NCBI RefSeq assembly: GCF_023115425.1
Contig: NZ_CP096032.1
Location: 806,001-870,000, forward strand
Length of the DNA: 64,000 bases
Direction of reading: 5' to 3'
Source: Synechococcus sp. A10-1-5-1
Lineage (GTDB): Bacteria; Cyanobacteriota; Cyanobacteriia; PCC-6307; Cyanobiaceae
Part shown: positions 51,603 to 60,588 of the stretch, piece by piece
Numbering within the stretch: position 1 is the stretch's first letter
Layout: every line of letters begins with the position of its first letter
Position numbers and translations under genes: made by a program
Notes under the pieces: generated by a model
Databases searched by the model: none
What the model saw: only the letters and a program-made list of their open reading frames with translations
Told to the model about the DNA's origin: nothing

Positions 51603-51622
51603 TAGACAAAGTATCTTGTCTA
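51603..51622. repeat. Palindrome next to the tandem repeat
   Basis: TAGACAA (51603-51609) and TTGTCTA (51616-51622) form a perfect 7-bp inverted repeat with a 6-base spacer. It shares TAGAC with the tandem repeat 16 bases upstream. It is either an operator-like site or a hairpin; there is no T run after it. Confidence 0.85.
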
Positions 51623-51699
51623 ACCTGATTCAGCTCACACTCTCCACTGTCTGGACTTCCGCCGGGCTGCACTAATCCAGAGCACATGGGACGCCGCCA

Positions 51700-51792
51700 A
51701 TGCTCCAGTTCATTGGACTCGGTGACGCAGCAGGAATCTTCGTTGGAGTCTCGTCTGCCTTCATCCTGCTGACGACCAATCAACTGCTCTAA
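51700..51792 (+). CDS. Possible 30-aa single-helix protein
   Basis: A frame of 30 residues with a hydrophobic core (FIGLGDAAGIFVGVSSAFILL) that would form one membrane helix. No ribosome-binding site stands out. It lies 60 bases before the barrel gene. It may be chance or a leader frame. Confidence 0.2.
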   Translation: MLQFIGLGDAAGIFVGVSSAFILLTTNQLL

Positions 51793-51852
51793 GCCCAGTG
51801 GCAATGCGACATTTCCTGGCGAGACTCCAGTTAGAAGTTCAGCGCGAGCGCA

Positions 51853-52881
51853 ATGCAGCAGTCCATTCGCCTGAGCCTCTCCCTCACTGGTGCAGCTGCT
51901 TTGGCACTGGCATCAATGCCGCAGGTGAGCGCAAAGCCTGCAGTGGTGGCGCAAGGGAGCGCGGAAGACCTTGGAGTGATGAGCATCCGCCTCAAGGATG
52001 TGGTGAAACCGCAGGTTGGTGTTCAAGGTCAAACCCAAGCGGCTGGCACCCCGAATGAGGCAGGCATTGGCGGTTTTATGCCGCTGGTGGTGGGAGAGAA
52101 CAGCGTCTTCTTTGCTGATGTGCTGGCGAATGCGAACTTCGCGGACTGGGGCAACAGCAGCAGCATCATCAATACCAAGGTGGCGGGTCCCACCATCAGC
52201 ACGTCATCCAGGCTTGGGTATCGCTGGCTGAATGGTGACCGCAGTTGGATGTTTGGTGTCAACGGTGGGTATGACACCCGACCGATGGCAACGGGTGATG
52301 CCGATACAGGTGTTGCGGTCTCTGGTCAGCGGACAGTCTTTTTCCAGCAGGCAGCGTTTGGCTTGGAGGCAGTGAATGATGACTGGAGCTTCAATGCCTA
52401 TGGATTAATACCAACTGGAACAACGGAATACAGGTTGAATAGTGCTTACAACGGGGGAGCACTGGATACGTATGGGTTTGATGCGGGCTACAGCATCACG
52501 CCAGAGTGGAAGCTGAGTGTTGGCTATTACTACCAGAATGGCGACCTCAATACAGCTGATAGCTCAGGCGTGCTGGGGCGACTGGCTTACAGCATCAATG
52601 AGGGAGTAACGGTTGGCACCAATCTGTCTTATGACAGCGCGTTTAAGTCACGCTTCTCAGCTGACATTAAGTGGCGGTTCAATACGGCAGGAATTTCGCA
52701 AAGCGAGAAGCAGAAGAAAGCGTGGGAGAAGCCAACGATTAAGGCATTAACTGAGAGCGTGAAGAATAGGGATGTACGGGTGCACGATACGACCTGGTGT
52801 AATACCCCAGGCGGGGAACCGGGAATATTAGTAACTACCCCTGGAGACGGGAAGTCTGTGTGTGTCACGATTACGCCCTAA
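51853..52881 (+). CDS. Predicted outer-membrane beta-barrel protein (inverse-autotransporter-like)
   Basis: The 342-aa product has a signal peptide (about residues 1-27, ending VSA) and a beta-rich body with aromatic strand ends. IGGFMPLVVG, FFADVLANANFADWGNSS, SRLGYRWL and FGVNGGYDTRP match the pattern of intimin/inverse-autotransporter barrels. After the barrel (about residue 275) a soluble tail contains NRDVRVHD and two Cys. It is probably in the outer membrane. A strong terminator follows. Codons are AT-richer than the core, and a decayed relative lies upstream. Confidence 0.72.
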   Translation: MQQSIRLSLSLTGAAALALASMPQVSAKPAVVAQGSAEDLGVMSIRLKDVVKPQVGVQGQTQAAGTPNEAGIGGFMPLVVGENSVFFADVLANANFADWGNSSSIINTKVAGPTISTSSRLGYRWLNGDRSWMFGVNGGYDTRPMATGDADTGVAVSGQRTVFFQQAAFGLEAVNDDWSFNAYGLIPTGTTEYRLNSAYNGGALDTYGFDAGYSITPEWKLSVGYYYQNGDLNTADSSGVLGRLAYSINEGVTVGTNLSYDSAFKSRFSADIKWRFNTAGISQSEKQKKAWEKPTIKALTESVKNRDVRVHDTTWCNTPGGEPGILVTTPGDGKSVCVTITP

Positions 52882-52910
52882 TGTAGGGTGAGCCTAACCA
52901 CCCAACGCCC

Positions 52911-52940
52911 AAAGCCCCTGTAACCGCAGGGGCTTTTTAT
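52911..52940 (+). terminator. Rho-independent terminator of the barrel gene
   Basis: AGCCCCTG (52913-52920) and CAGGGGCT (52927-52934) form a perfect 8-bp stem with a 6-base loop, followed by TTTTT. It lies about 30 bases after the stop. Confidence 0.9.
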
Positions 52941-53077
52941 TTCTTCAGTCACACCAAGAAGCCAGCAAATCAGCATCCAATACCTGGCACTGTCGTCATC
53001 AACGCAACCTGATGACAGACCCATAAGGGCACTGAATAGAAGTTGCCTCAGGATAAAAAGTCAGCTGTGGGTAGTCG

Positions 53078-54169
53078 TTACACGTTGAAGAGGAACTCCA
53101 TCACATCCCCCTCTTCAACGACATATTCTTTTCCTTCAGCGCGCAGCCAACCTTTATTGCGCGCTTCTGCCAGTGATCCCGCCTCAAGCAGCTGCTTGTA
53201 GCCAATGGTCTGCGCGCGAATAAAGCCGCGTTCAAAGTCGGTGTGAATGACACCAGCAGCCTGGGGAGCGGTCATGCCCGCCTTGATCGTCCAAGCACGG
53301 GTTTCTTTCTCACCTGTCGTGAAATAGGTACGCAGGCCGAGAAGGCTATAGGTGGCACGAATCAGGCTTTGAAGACCACCCTCTTCAACACCCAATCCTT
53401 CCAGGAATTCGGCCCGATCCTCTTCGGGCAGTTCAATCAGCTCAGCCTCGACCTGCGCTGAGATTCGCACCGTTCCAGCACCCTCTTTCTCAGCCAAGAC
53501 GGCGACTTCTTCGCAGTAGGCATTGCCACTGGAGAGGTCGTCTTCGCTGACGTTGGTCGCATAGATGATCGGCTTGGCCGTCAGCAAACCCAGGGGCTTG
53601 ATCATCGCGGCCTCTTCATCGGTGAGGCTGACGCTGCGGGCCGCACCGCCCTGCTCCAGCACCGCCTGGATCCGCTCCAGGGCTGCGTATTCCACCTGGG
53701 CTTCCTTGCTGGTGCGCACTTGCTTTTTCAAACGCTCGCGGCGTTTCTCCAGCTGGGAGAGGTCCGCCAAACCGAGCTCCAGATTGATCACCTCGGCATC
53801 GCGGGCCGGACCGACGGATCCGCTCACGTGGATCACGTCGTCGTTTTCAAAGCACCGGACGACGTGGACGATGGCATCCACCTCGCGAATGTTGGCCAGA
53901 AATTTGTTGCCCAGCCCTTCCCCTTGGCTGGCACCCTTGACCAGACCGGCGATATCCACAAACTCAACCCGAGTGGGAATCAGCTCCTTGCTGCTGCTCA
54001 GATCAGAGAGCTGCTGCAAGCGGGGATCCGGAACCGCCACCACACCGGAGTTCGGCTCAATGGTGCAGAAGGGGTAGTTGGCGGCTTCGGCCTGGGCATT
54101 GGCCACCAGTGCGTTGAAGAGGGTCGACTTGCCCACATTGGGCAGCCCCACGATTCCGGCTTTAAGCAT
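53078..54169 (-). CDS. ychF: YchF (Obg-like) GTPase/ATPase
   Basis: YchF is a ribosome-associated, redox-sensitive ATPase of the Obg family. The 363-aa product has G1 GLPNVGKST (residues 8-16), VDIAGLVKGAS near 73, the NVSEDD segment instead of a standard NKxD (as in OLA1/YchF) and a C-terminal TGS-like domain ending EEGDVMEFLFNV. It is the first core gene after the AT-rich region. Confidence 0.97.
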   Translation of the reverse strand: MLKAGIVGLPNVGKSTLFNALVANAQAEAANYPFCTIEPNSGVVAVPDPRLQQLSDLSSSKELIPTRVEFVDIAGLVKGASQGEGLGNKFLANIREVDAIVHVVRCFENDDVIHVSGSVGPARDAEVINLELGLADLSQLEKRRERLKKQVRTSKEAQVEYAALERIQAVLEQGGAARSVSLTDEEAAMIKPLGLLTAKPIIYATNVSEDDLSSGNAYCEEVAVLAEKEGAGTVRISAQVEAELIELPEEDRAEFLEGLGVEEGGLQSLIRATYSLLGLRTYFTTGEKETRAWTIKAGMTAPQAAGVIHTDFERGFIRAQTIGYKQLLEAGSLAEARNKGWLRAEGKEYVVEEGDVMEFLFNV

Positions 54170-54284
54170 CGATGGAATCTACGGTTTGCCCTCGATGACG
54201 GTGATCCGTCCCTGACCGAACACCCGCCAGCTCCCCGCAGCAATGAAGACTGGGTAGATACCAGGAGCCAGACAGGTCAGCGCG

Positions 54285-55484
54285 ATGCTCCAACCACCCC
54301 GTCGCAAACAACCTGTTGTCACCTGGCTACAAGGCAACACCTTGAGCCTCAAACGTCTTGCGGCCGATCGGCCATGGCTGGGCCGTCGTCGCTTCTGGGC
54401 CGCAGCCCTAGCCGGGACGGTCGCGGTTGCCGGTGGAGCCACAGCGCTCAACCTCAGCCGCAGCGCCAAGCAGGCCCGCAGCCTCAGCACTTACACCGCA
54501 GTCGCCCAAGAGGGATCGCTGCCGGGTCTCGTCACCGCCAGCGGTGAACTGGAAGCCTTCAGGCTCGTCAACGTCAGCCCCAAGCGCCAAGGGGTCCTCA
54601 AGACCCTCTATGTCGAAGAGGGCGACAGTGTTCAGGCCGGGCAGGCCCTGGCCTTGATGGATGGCGGAGACCTGACGGACCGGCTGGAAGAGCTGGCCGC
54701 TCAACTGCAATCGGCCAAAGCCCAACTGGCCCGCAGCCAGAGCGAACTGCAACGCCGGGAGAACCTGGTCCGCAACGGCGCCATCAGCCAGGACAACTAC
54801 AACAGCGCCAAGGCGACCTATTTGGTGGACCGCGCCGCCGTGGATGCCGCCCAGCAACGCCTCGAGCAGCGCGAGATGGAGCGCAGTGAATTGATCGTTC
54901 GCGCCCCCTTCGCCGGGATCATCACCGCACGGTTCGCCGACCCCGGGGCCTACGTGACCCCCACCACCTCGGCGTCAGCCTCCGCCGGCGCCAGCAGTTC
55001 CTCCATCGTCGAGCTCGCCCAAGGACTCGAAGCGGTCGCCAAGGTTCCTGAAAGCGACATCGGCCGGATCAAGCTCGGGCAAACCGGCTCGGTTCGTGTC
55101 GACGCCTTCCCCGATCGACGCTTCAAAGCCCAGGTGCGTCAGATCGCGCCGCGGGCGGCCAAGCTCAACAACGTCACCTCCTTTGAGGTCACCTTGAAGT
55201 TCGTCGAGCCAGCGCCTGAGCTGCGTATTGGCATGACCGCTGACATTGACTTCAACACTGGAGATTTACCCCCACGCACCCTGGTGCCCACGGTGGCTGT
55301 CGTCACCGAGCGGGGCAAGCCAGGTGTGCTCCTGGTGGGTCCAGGCAACCAACCCAAATTCCAAGCCGTAACCCTGGGAGCCAGTAGCGGCCGCAATACC
55401 CAAATTCTCGACGGCCTCAAACCCGGGACTCAGGTCTTCATCGACCTCCCCCCCTGGGCCAAGCGCAAGAGTGATGGGAACTAG
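54285..55484 (+). CDS. HlyD/RND-type membrane-fusion adaptor
   Basis: The 399-aa product has a short N-terminal membrane segment (about residues 36-56), a barrel-sandwich hybrid domain with PKRQGVLKTLYVEEGDSVQAGQ, a coiled coil (about 120-200) and a C-terminal beta-barrel region. It resembles periplasmic adaptors of the MacA/DevB type. Its ABC permease partner is not in the window. The 3' end overlaps wecB by 4 bases, convergent. Confidence 0.88.
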   Translation: MLQPPRRKQPVVTWLQGNTLSLKRLAADRPWLGRRRFWAAALAGTVAVAGGATALNLSRSAKQARSLSTYTAVAQEGSLPGLVTASGELEAFRLVNVSPKRQGVLKTLYVEEGDSVQAGQALALMDGGDLTDRLEELAAQLQSAKAQLARSQSELQRRENLVRNGAISQDNYNSAKATYLVDRAAVDAAQQRLEQREMERSELIVRAPFAGIITARFADPGAYVTPTTSASASAGASSSSIVELAQGLEAVAKVPESDIGRIKLGQTGSVRVDAFPDRRFKAQVRQIAPRAAKLNNVTSFEVTLKFVEPAPELRIGMTADIDFNTGDLPPRTLVPTVAVVTERGKPGVLLVGPGNQPKFQAVTLGASSGRNTQILDGLKPGTQVFIDLPPWAKRKSDGN

Positions 55485-56629
55485 AGCTGCTCTGCCGCGT
55501 GGCGGCGCTCGTTGAGGAAACTGCGACAGGCATCCAAGATTCGGCTGCTGGCTTGGCCATCCCCAAAGGGATTGTGCGCTCTGGACATCTCCTCATAGGC
55601 CTCAGCGTTGTCCAGCAACAGCGAGGCCTCCCGAAGGATGTCGGCCGAGTCAGTCCCGATCAGCTTGGCGGTGCCCGCATCCACGGCCTCCGGTCGCTCT
55701 GTGGTGCGCCGCAGCACCAGGACGGGTTTACCCAAGGCAGGGGCCTCCTCTTGGAGTCCGCCTGAGTCGGTCAAGAGAAGCGTCGAGCCACGCATGGCTG
55801 CCACCAAACGGTCGTAGTCCAGAGGCTCCGTCAAGAAAGCCCGGGGGTGATCGCCCAGCAGCGCCTGCAGGGGCTCGCGCACCGTTGGATTGCGATGCAG
55901 AGGCAGCAGCAGCGCCGTATCGGGGTAGCGCTCCAGAACGGCCAAGAAGCCCTTACCGATCTCCTGAAGGCGCTCGCCCCAGTTCTCACGGCGATGGACC
56001 GTCGCCAGGATCACCCGCTGCGTCTCAAAGTCCAGACCCGGCAGCTCAAAGGGCGGAGCCTTTTTCGCCATGAGCAACAGGGCATCAATCACGGTGTTGC
56101 CGGTGGTGATGGTTTGGCCGACCACCCCGGAGGCCGCGAGATTGCGGGCCGACACGTGGGTCGGGGCAAAGTGCAACAAGGCCACCTGGGAAATCAGACG
56201 GCGATTGGCCTCCTCCGGATAGGGATCAAAGATGTTGTCGGTGCGCAGGCCCGCCTCCACATGACCGACTGGGATCTGCTCGTAGAAGGCCGCTAAGGCG
56301 GAAGCAAAGGCCGTGGTGGTGTCCCCCTGGACCAAGACCAAATCGGGGGGGAACTGCTCGAACTCCGCCTTCAATCCCTGCAATGCCGCACAGGTGATGT
56401 GGGTCAGGGTCTGCTTGGGGGCCATCAAGGCCAAGTCGTGATCGGCCTCCAGGTCAAACAGGTCCATCACCTGGGTCACCATCTCCCGGTGTTGACCGGT
56501 GAGCACCACCCGAGTCTTGAAGTCATCGGACTGCTGGAACGCCTGGATCACCGGAGCGAGCTTGATCGCCTCCGGACGAGTTCCCAACACGATGCAGACG
56601 TTGTGGGGAGCGCTCACTCGAGGGGCCAC
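55481..56629 (-). CDS. wecB: UDP-N-acetylglucosamine 2-epimerase
   Basis: WecB makes UDP-ManNAc for surface polysaccharides. The GT-B fold protein has LGTRPEAIKLAP near the N-terminus, GHVEAGLRT near 105 and LTDSGGLQEE near 290. GTG at 56629 gives 382 aa, the usual length; the frame is open to an ATG at 56791, but those 54 residues are Cys-rich and atypical. The pilT gene is divergent. Confidence 0.93.
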   Translation of the reverse strand: MAPRVSAPHNVCIVLGTRPEAIKLAPVIQAFQQSDDFKTRVVLTGQHREMVTQVMDLFDLEADHDLALMAPKQTLTHITCAALQGLKAEFEQFPPDLVLVQGDTTTAFASALAAFYEQIPVGHVEAGLRTDNIFDPYPEEANRRLISQVALLHFAPTHVSARNLAASGVVGQTITTGNTVIDALLLMAKKAPPFELPGLDFETQRVILATVHRRENWGERLQEIGKGFLAVLERYPDTALLLPLHRNPTVREPLQALLGDHPRAFLTEPLDYDRLVAAMRGSTLLLTDSGGLQEEAPALGKPVLVLRRTTERPEAVDAGTAKLIGTDSADILREASLLLDNAEAYEEMSRAHNPFGDGQASSRILDACRSFLNERRHAAEQL

Positions 56630-56684
56630 GGGCAGTCGATTGGATCCTAAAGATGGCGGGCAGAAAAGCTGCTCTTGATTCGCT

Positions 56685-57899
56685 TTGCCGCAACAGTGGC
56701 GGCAGCGAGGCTGCGGGGCAGTGAGCAACAGTTCGCCCTTCCCAATCGGGCTATTCCCGCAGCAAGGGAAAGCCGCCCAAGCCACTCCCATCTCCCAACC
56801 GCAACCGCTGGATGGCTCACTGCAGGGCAGCCAACCCAGTTCGCTTCAGGGCATCGTCAAACTCGCCGCTGAGCAGGGCTTCTCCGATGTCCATCTCGGC
56901 GTTGGCGAAGAACCCCGCTACCGCGACCGCGGCGAGATGCTCCGCACCGGTTGGCCCGTCACCGACGCCGCGGGGTTCCAGAGCTGGCTCCGGGAACTGC
57001 TGAGCCCCGCCCAGGTGGATGCCTTCCAGCGGGAAAAAGAGTTCGACGGGTCCCACTCCTTTCCCTTTGTCAGGGTGCGGATCAACCTGATGGATTGCCT
57101 GCGGGGACCAGCGATGGTGCTCCGGCTCATTCCTCAAACCATCGCCAGCCTCGAAGAGCTCCAGCTCCCCCCCGTACTGCAGGAGCTCGCCTCCAAACCC
57201 AAAGGTCTCGTCCTGATCACAGGCCCCACTGGATCAGGGAAAAGCACCACCCTCGCCGCGATGATCGACTGGATCAATCGCAACCGGTCCTGTCACATCC
57301 TCACGATTGAGGACCCGGTGGAATTCGTGCACCACAGCCAGCAGTCCTTGATTCGCCACCGCGAAGTCGGGCAGCACACCAAGCACTTTCACAACGCCCT
57401 CAGAGCGGCCCTGCGGGAAGACCCCGACGTGATCCTGATCGGGGAGATTCGCGACGGCGAGACCCTCACCACCGCCCTGGAGGCCTCGCAGACCGGTCAC
57501 CTGGTCTTTGGCACCCTGCACACCATCTCAGCAGTCAAAACCGTTGAACGTGTTCTGGGCATGGTCCCGGCCCAAGACCAAGGCAGCCTGCGACGCTCCC
57601 TGGCAGAAAGCCTGCTTGGGGTCATTGCCCAGGGGTTGATCAAAACCACCGACGGGAAACGAGCCGCCTTCCACGACATCCTGATCAACACCGATGCCTG
57701 CAAGGACTACCTCGAGCGCGGTGAGCTCGAAGAAATCGAATCGATCATGGCCCGCAGCGGTTTTGATGGCATGCAGACCGTCAATCAAGCCTTAATCGCC
57801 CTGGTCGAACAGGGCAGGGCCACAGGCGAGGCCGCTCTGGCCCAGAGCCTCAAAGCCAACGAACTCGCCCAGGCCCTGCGTGGCAAGGACTCCAATTAG
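56685..57899 (+). CDS. pilT: Type IV pilus retraction ATPase PilT
   Basis: PilT powers pilus retraction for twitching motility and DNA uptake. The 404-aa product has Walker A GPTGSGKST at residues 180-188, the Asp-box region TIEDPVEF near 209, Walker B ILIGEIRDGETL near 249-260 and the His box HTISAVKTVERVLGM. The N-terminal 50 residues are unusual, so the true start may be later, for example near 56820. Confidence 0.93.
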   Translation: MPQQWRQRGCGAVSNSSPFPIGLFPQQGKAAQATPISQPQPLDGSLQGSQPSSLQGIVKLAAEQGFSDVHLGVGEEPRYRDRGEMLRTGWPVTDAAGFQSWLRELLSPAQVDAFQREKEFDGSHSFPFVRVRINLMDCLRGPAMVLRLIPQTIASLEELQLPPVLQELASKPKGLVLITGPTGSGKSTTLAAMIDWINRNRSCHILTIEDPVEFVHHSQQSLIRHREVGQHTKHFHNALRAALREDPDVILIGEIRDGETLTTALEASQTGHLVFGTLHTISAVKTVERVLGMVPAQDQGSLRRSLAESLLGVIAQGLIKTTDGKRAAFHDILINTDACKDYLERGELEEIESIMARSGFDGMQTVNQALIALVEQGRATGEAALAQSLKANELAQALRGKDSN

Positions 57900-57909
57900 C
57901 GGCGAAACC

Positions 57910-58092
57910 TCAAACCTTGCCGGCAAGGCGAGCGATCAAAAGCACGCTCAAACCGACGGAGAGGCCGACCATCGCCATCCGGCCGTTCCAGATCTCAGCC
58001 TGAGGCGTGAATCCACGCTTCCACTCGTTCAGCTCTTCAGGAGCGGCTTCGACCACCTGGTCGGGGGTGGGAGTGGGGTCTGCAGTGGCCAT
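57910..58092 (-). CDS. hli: High-light-inducible protein
   Basis: The 60-aa single-helix protein has the chlorophyll-binding signature E-x2-NGRMAMVG near residues 33-42. HLIPs bind chlorophyll and carotenoids and protect photosystems under light stress. It is convergent with pilT, with 10 bases between stop codons. It lies 36 bases downstream of the tsaD stop on the same strand. Confidence 0.95.
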   Translation of the reverse strand: MATADPTPTPDQVVEAAPEELNEWKRGFTPQAEIWNGRMAMVGLSVGLSVLLIARLAGKV

Positions 58093-58128
58093 CGCCTCTG
58101 CCCTCTAACTGAGTCCAGCCTACGAACC

Positions 58129-59196
58129 TCAGAAGGGTGGCTGGGGTTCGTAGAGAACCGGGGCCTCCTCAAGGGGTAAACGGGGGGTAACAGCCAGTCG
58201 GATCGAACTTTGACCGCCAGCACTGAAGCGCTGCGCCGCCGCGACGCCGATCATGGCCGCGTTATCCGTGCAATAGGCCAAAGGCGCAACCCGCCACTCC
58301 AGTTGAAGGGCCTGGCAACGCTCCTCCAGCCGAGCCCGCAAGCGACGATTGGCCGCGACACCACCGACCATCACGATGGTGGCCAAGCCCTGGTCGCGGG
58401 CGCAGCGGGTGGTGCGCTCCACCAGCACATCCGCCACCACCTGCTCAAAACTGGCCGCCACATCGGCCAAAGGGAACGGCTCCCCGCCAGCCGCCTCGTC
58501 CGCCCGCAACTGATTCACCAGACGCAGCACAGCTGTCTTCAGCCCGCTGAAACTGAAGTCATAGGGATGGAAGCCCCCCTGGGGCAGAGACACCCGGCCC
58601 TTCGGCAAGTTGAAACGCTTGGGATCACCACTGACCGCGGCAGCCTGGACGGCGGGGCCTCCGGGATACCCCAGACCAAGAAGCCGGGCCACCTTGTCAA
58701 AGGCCTCCCCTGCGGCGTCATCGCGGCTGCGGGCCAAACGGCAATAGGAGCCAGGACCATCCACACGAATCATCTCGGTGTGCCCGCCACTGACGAGCAA
58801 GACCAGATAAGGCCCTGGGGGCAAGGGTTCACCCAGTTGCACAGAGCAGAGGTGACCCTCGAGGTGATGGACACCCACAAAGGGTTTGCCATGGAGACGG
58901 GCCAAACTTCGCCCAGTCACCGATCCCACCAAGAGCGCACCGACCAAACCAGGAGCGGCGGTGGCCGCAATGGCATCGAGCTCGGAGTAGCCCACGCCGC
59001 TTTCAGCCATCACCTGTTCAATCAGATGGGGCAGGGCCTCGACATGGCGCCTGGATGCAATTTCGGGGACCACTCCACCCCAACGGGCGTGCTCCTCAAT
59101 TTGTGTCGCTACAGCGCTTGCGAGGACCGTTTGATCACGCACAACAGCGGCTGCTGACTCGTCACAACTTGTTTCGAGGGCCAGCAACGTGGGCAT
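58129..59196 (-). CDS. tsaD: tRNA threonylcarbamoyl transferase TsaD
   Basis: TsaD adds the threonylcarbamoyl group to A37 of ANN-decoding tRNAs. The 355-aa protein begins [11 protein letters not shown], has the metal-binding VGVHHLEGH near residues 107-115, SGGHTEM near 136 and the nucleotide-binding [13 protein letters not shown] near 270. It is divergent from psaF by 65 bases, a common cyanobacterial arrangement. Confidence 0.97.
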   Translation of the reverse strand: MPTLLALETSCDESAAAVVRDQTVLASAVATQIEEHARWGGVVPEIASRRHVEALPHLIEQVMAESGVGYSELDAIAATAAPGLVGALLVGSVTGRSLARLHGKPFVGVHHLEGHLCSVQLGEPLPPGPYLVLLVSGGHTEMIRVDGPGSYCRLARSRDDAAGEAFDKVARLLGLGYPGGPAVQAAAVSGDPKRFNLPKGRVSLPQGGFHPYDFSFSGLKTAVLRLVNQLRADEAAGGEPFPLADVAASFEQVVADVLVERTTRCARDQGLATIVMVGGVAANRRLRARLEERCQALQLEWRVAPLAYCTDNAAMIGVAAAQRFSAGGQSSIRLAVTPRLPLEEAPVLYEPQPPF

Positions 59197-59261
59197 CAGG
59201 TCTTGAGGACTCTCTTACTGTCCGTTTGTGACATCCTGCCGTGCAGCAGCTGGACCTGACG

Positions 59262-59741
59262 ATGCGCCGCCTTTTTGCAGTTCTCATTTCTGCCCTGCTG
59301 ATCTTCGGCTTCGCCCCCGTGGCGAAGGCTGATGTCGCAGGTCTGACCCCCTGCGCTGAAAGCGCACGCTTCCAATCCCGTGCCGCCGCCGCCTCCACCC
59401 CCCAGGCCAAGGCGCGCTTCGAGATGTACAGCCAGGCCTCCTGTGGCGCTGATGGCCTTCCCCACCTGATCGTGGATGGTCGCCTCAGCCACGCTGGTGA
59501 CTTCATCATCCCCGGCATCGCCTTCCTCTACATCGCTGGTTGCATCGGCTGGGCCGGTCGCAACTACCTGATGGCGATCCGCGGCAGCAAGGATGCCGCC
59601 ATGAAGGAAATCCAGATCGATCTGTCTCTGGCCTTCAAGAGCACCCTGGCTGCTGCCACCTGGCCCATCGCGGCTTTCGCTGAATTGAGCGGCGGCAAGC
59701 TGACCGAATCCGACGACAAGATCACCATTTCCCCTCGCTGA
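59262..59741 (+). CDS. psaF: Photosystem I subunit III (PsaF)
   Basis: PsaF is a plastocyanin/cytochrome c6-side subunit of photosystem I. The 159-aa precursor has a signal peptide cleaved near Ala23-Asp24 (APVAKA-D), a luminal domain with conserved Cys (CAESARF and CGADGLP) and a membrane helix near residues 75-98. ATG at 59262 is preferred over an upstream frame. psaJ follows 38 bases later. Confidence 0.96.
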   Translation: MRRLFAVLISALLIFGFAPVAKADVAGLTPCAESARFQSRAAAASTPQAKARFEMYSQASCGADGLPHLIVDGRLSHAGDFIIPGIAFLYIAGCIGWAGRNYLMAIRGSKDAAMKEIQIDLSLAFKSTLAAATWPIAAFAELSGGKLTESDDKITISPR

Positions 59742-59779
59742 TCGCGGCGGGTTACTTCCACTCTTTCAACGCTTTTCCG

Positions 59780-59896
59780 ATGAAAAAGTTCCTGACCACT
59801 GCACCGGTCTTCGCCGCGATCTGGTTCACCGTCACTGCTGGCATCCTGATCGAATTCAACCGCTTCTACCCCGATCTCCTCTTCCACCCGATGTGA
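59780..59896 (+). CDS. psaJ: Photosystem I subunit IX (PsaJ)
   Basis: A 38-aa single-helix photosystem I subunit, starting [10 protein letters not shown] and ending LLFHPM. It lies 38 bases after psaF, as is usual, and a terminator follows 20 bases later. Confidence 0.97.
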   Translation: MKKFLTTAPVFAAIWFTVTAGILIEFNRFYPDLLFHPM

Positions 59897-59914
59897 TCGG
59901 CAGTCGCCAAAGAA

Positions 59915-59940
59915 AAGGCCCCGAAAGGGGCCTTTTTTGA
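59915..59940. terminator. Bidirectional terminator between psaJ and gmk
   Basis: GGCCCC (59917-59922) and GGGGCC (59927-59932) form a 6-bp stem with a GAAA loop, flanked by AAAA on the left and TTTTTT on the right. It can end both the psaF-psaJ and the convergent gmk transcripts. Confidence 0.9.
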
Positions 59941-59959
59941 TGTCCACCCATCGGGCGCT

Positions 59960-60529
59960 TCAGCTGAGGCCCATCAACTGCTCCAGTTGCGTCAACGCTT
60001 CAGCCAACTCGCCATTGACGATCACGGCGTCAAATTCAGAGGCGGCCTGCAATTCCACCTTGGCCCGCTCCAAGCGCCTGGCAATGGCCTCCTCGCTATC
60101 GGTGCCCCGGCCGCGGATCCGGCGCTCCAGTTCCTCAAAGGACGGGGGCTCGATAAAGATCTGAAAGCCGCTGGGAAAGGTGCGGCGCACCTGACGAGCC
60201 CCTTCCAGCTCAATCTCGAGAAGGACCGGCCGGCCCGCTTGAAGCTGCTCTTCAACGGGCTCGCGAGGGGTGCCATAGCAGTTGCCGGCGAACTCAGCCC
60301 ACTCGAGCAAGCCGCCCTGGGCCACCTTGGCCTCGAACTCAGATCGCTCCAGGAAGAAGTAGCTCGTGCCGTCGACTTCACCGCTGCGGGGGGCACGGGT
60401 TGTTGCTGAAATCGAGAGCCAGATGTCCGGATGACGCTCCAAGAGCGCACTGACCAGGGTCCCCTTGCCCACTCCACTGGGACCTGTGATCAGAAACAAC
60501 CTGCCGCTGGAGGAGGGCTCTTCCGCCAT
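59960..60529 (-). CDS. gmk: Guanylate kinase
   Basis: Gmk phosphorylates GMP to GDP. The 189-aa product has the P-loop GPSGVGKGT at residues 16-24, [10 protein letters not shown] near 46-55 (GMP binding) and the RGTDSEEAI lid segment. It is normal in length. The NFACT gene is divergent, 59 bases away. Confidence 0.96.
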   Translation of the reverse strand: MAEEPSSSGRLFLITGPSGVGKGTLVSALLERHPDIWLSISATTRAPRSGEVDGTSYFFLERSEFEAKVAQGGLLEWAEFAGNCYGTPREPVEEQLQAGRPVLLEIELEGARQVRRTFPSGFQIFIEPPSFEELERRIRGRGTDSEEAIARRLERAKVELQAASEFDAVIVNGELAEALTQLEQLMGLS

Positions 60530-60588
60530 TGGGACTCAACCATGGACCTGCAGAGTAAGAGTGCCTCCGCAGCGAACCCGCGCAGACC

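Larger units (their letters stand above)
50739..51852. other. 1.1-kb low-GC region without an intact gene
   Basis: Sampled lines here have about 38-50% GC. It contains the decayed beta-barrel gene at 51022-51419, a tandem repeat with a palindrome at 51555-51622, and a 30-codon frame at 51700-51792. A 69-codon minus-strand frame at 50725-50934 has poor composition and is not called as a gene. The remaining sequence shows no recognised gene or RNA. Confidence 0.6.

Noticed and set aside
51586-51804. A 72-codon minus-strand frame over the tandem repeat
   Set aside because: It runs through the repeat and palindrome, has no ribosome-binding site and no recognisable fold.
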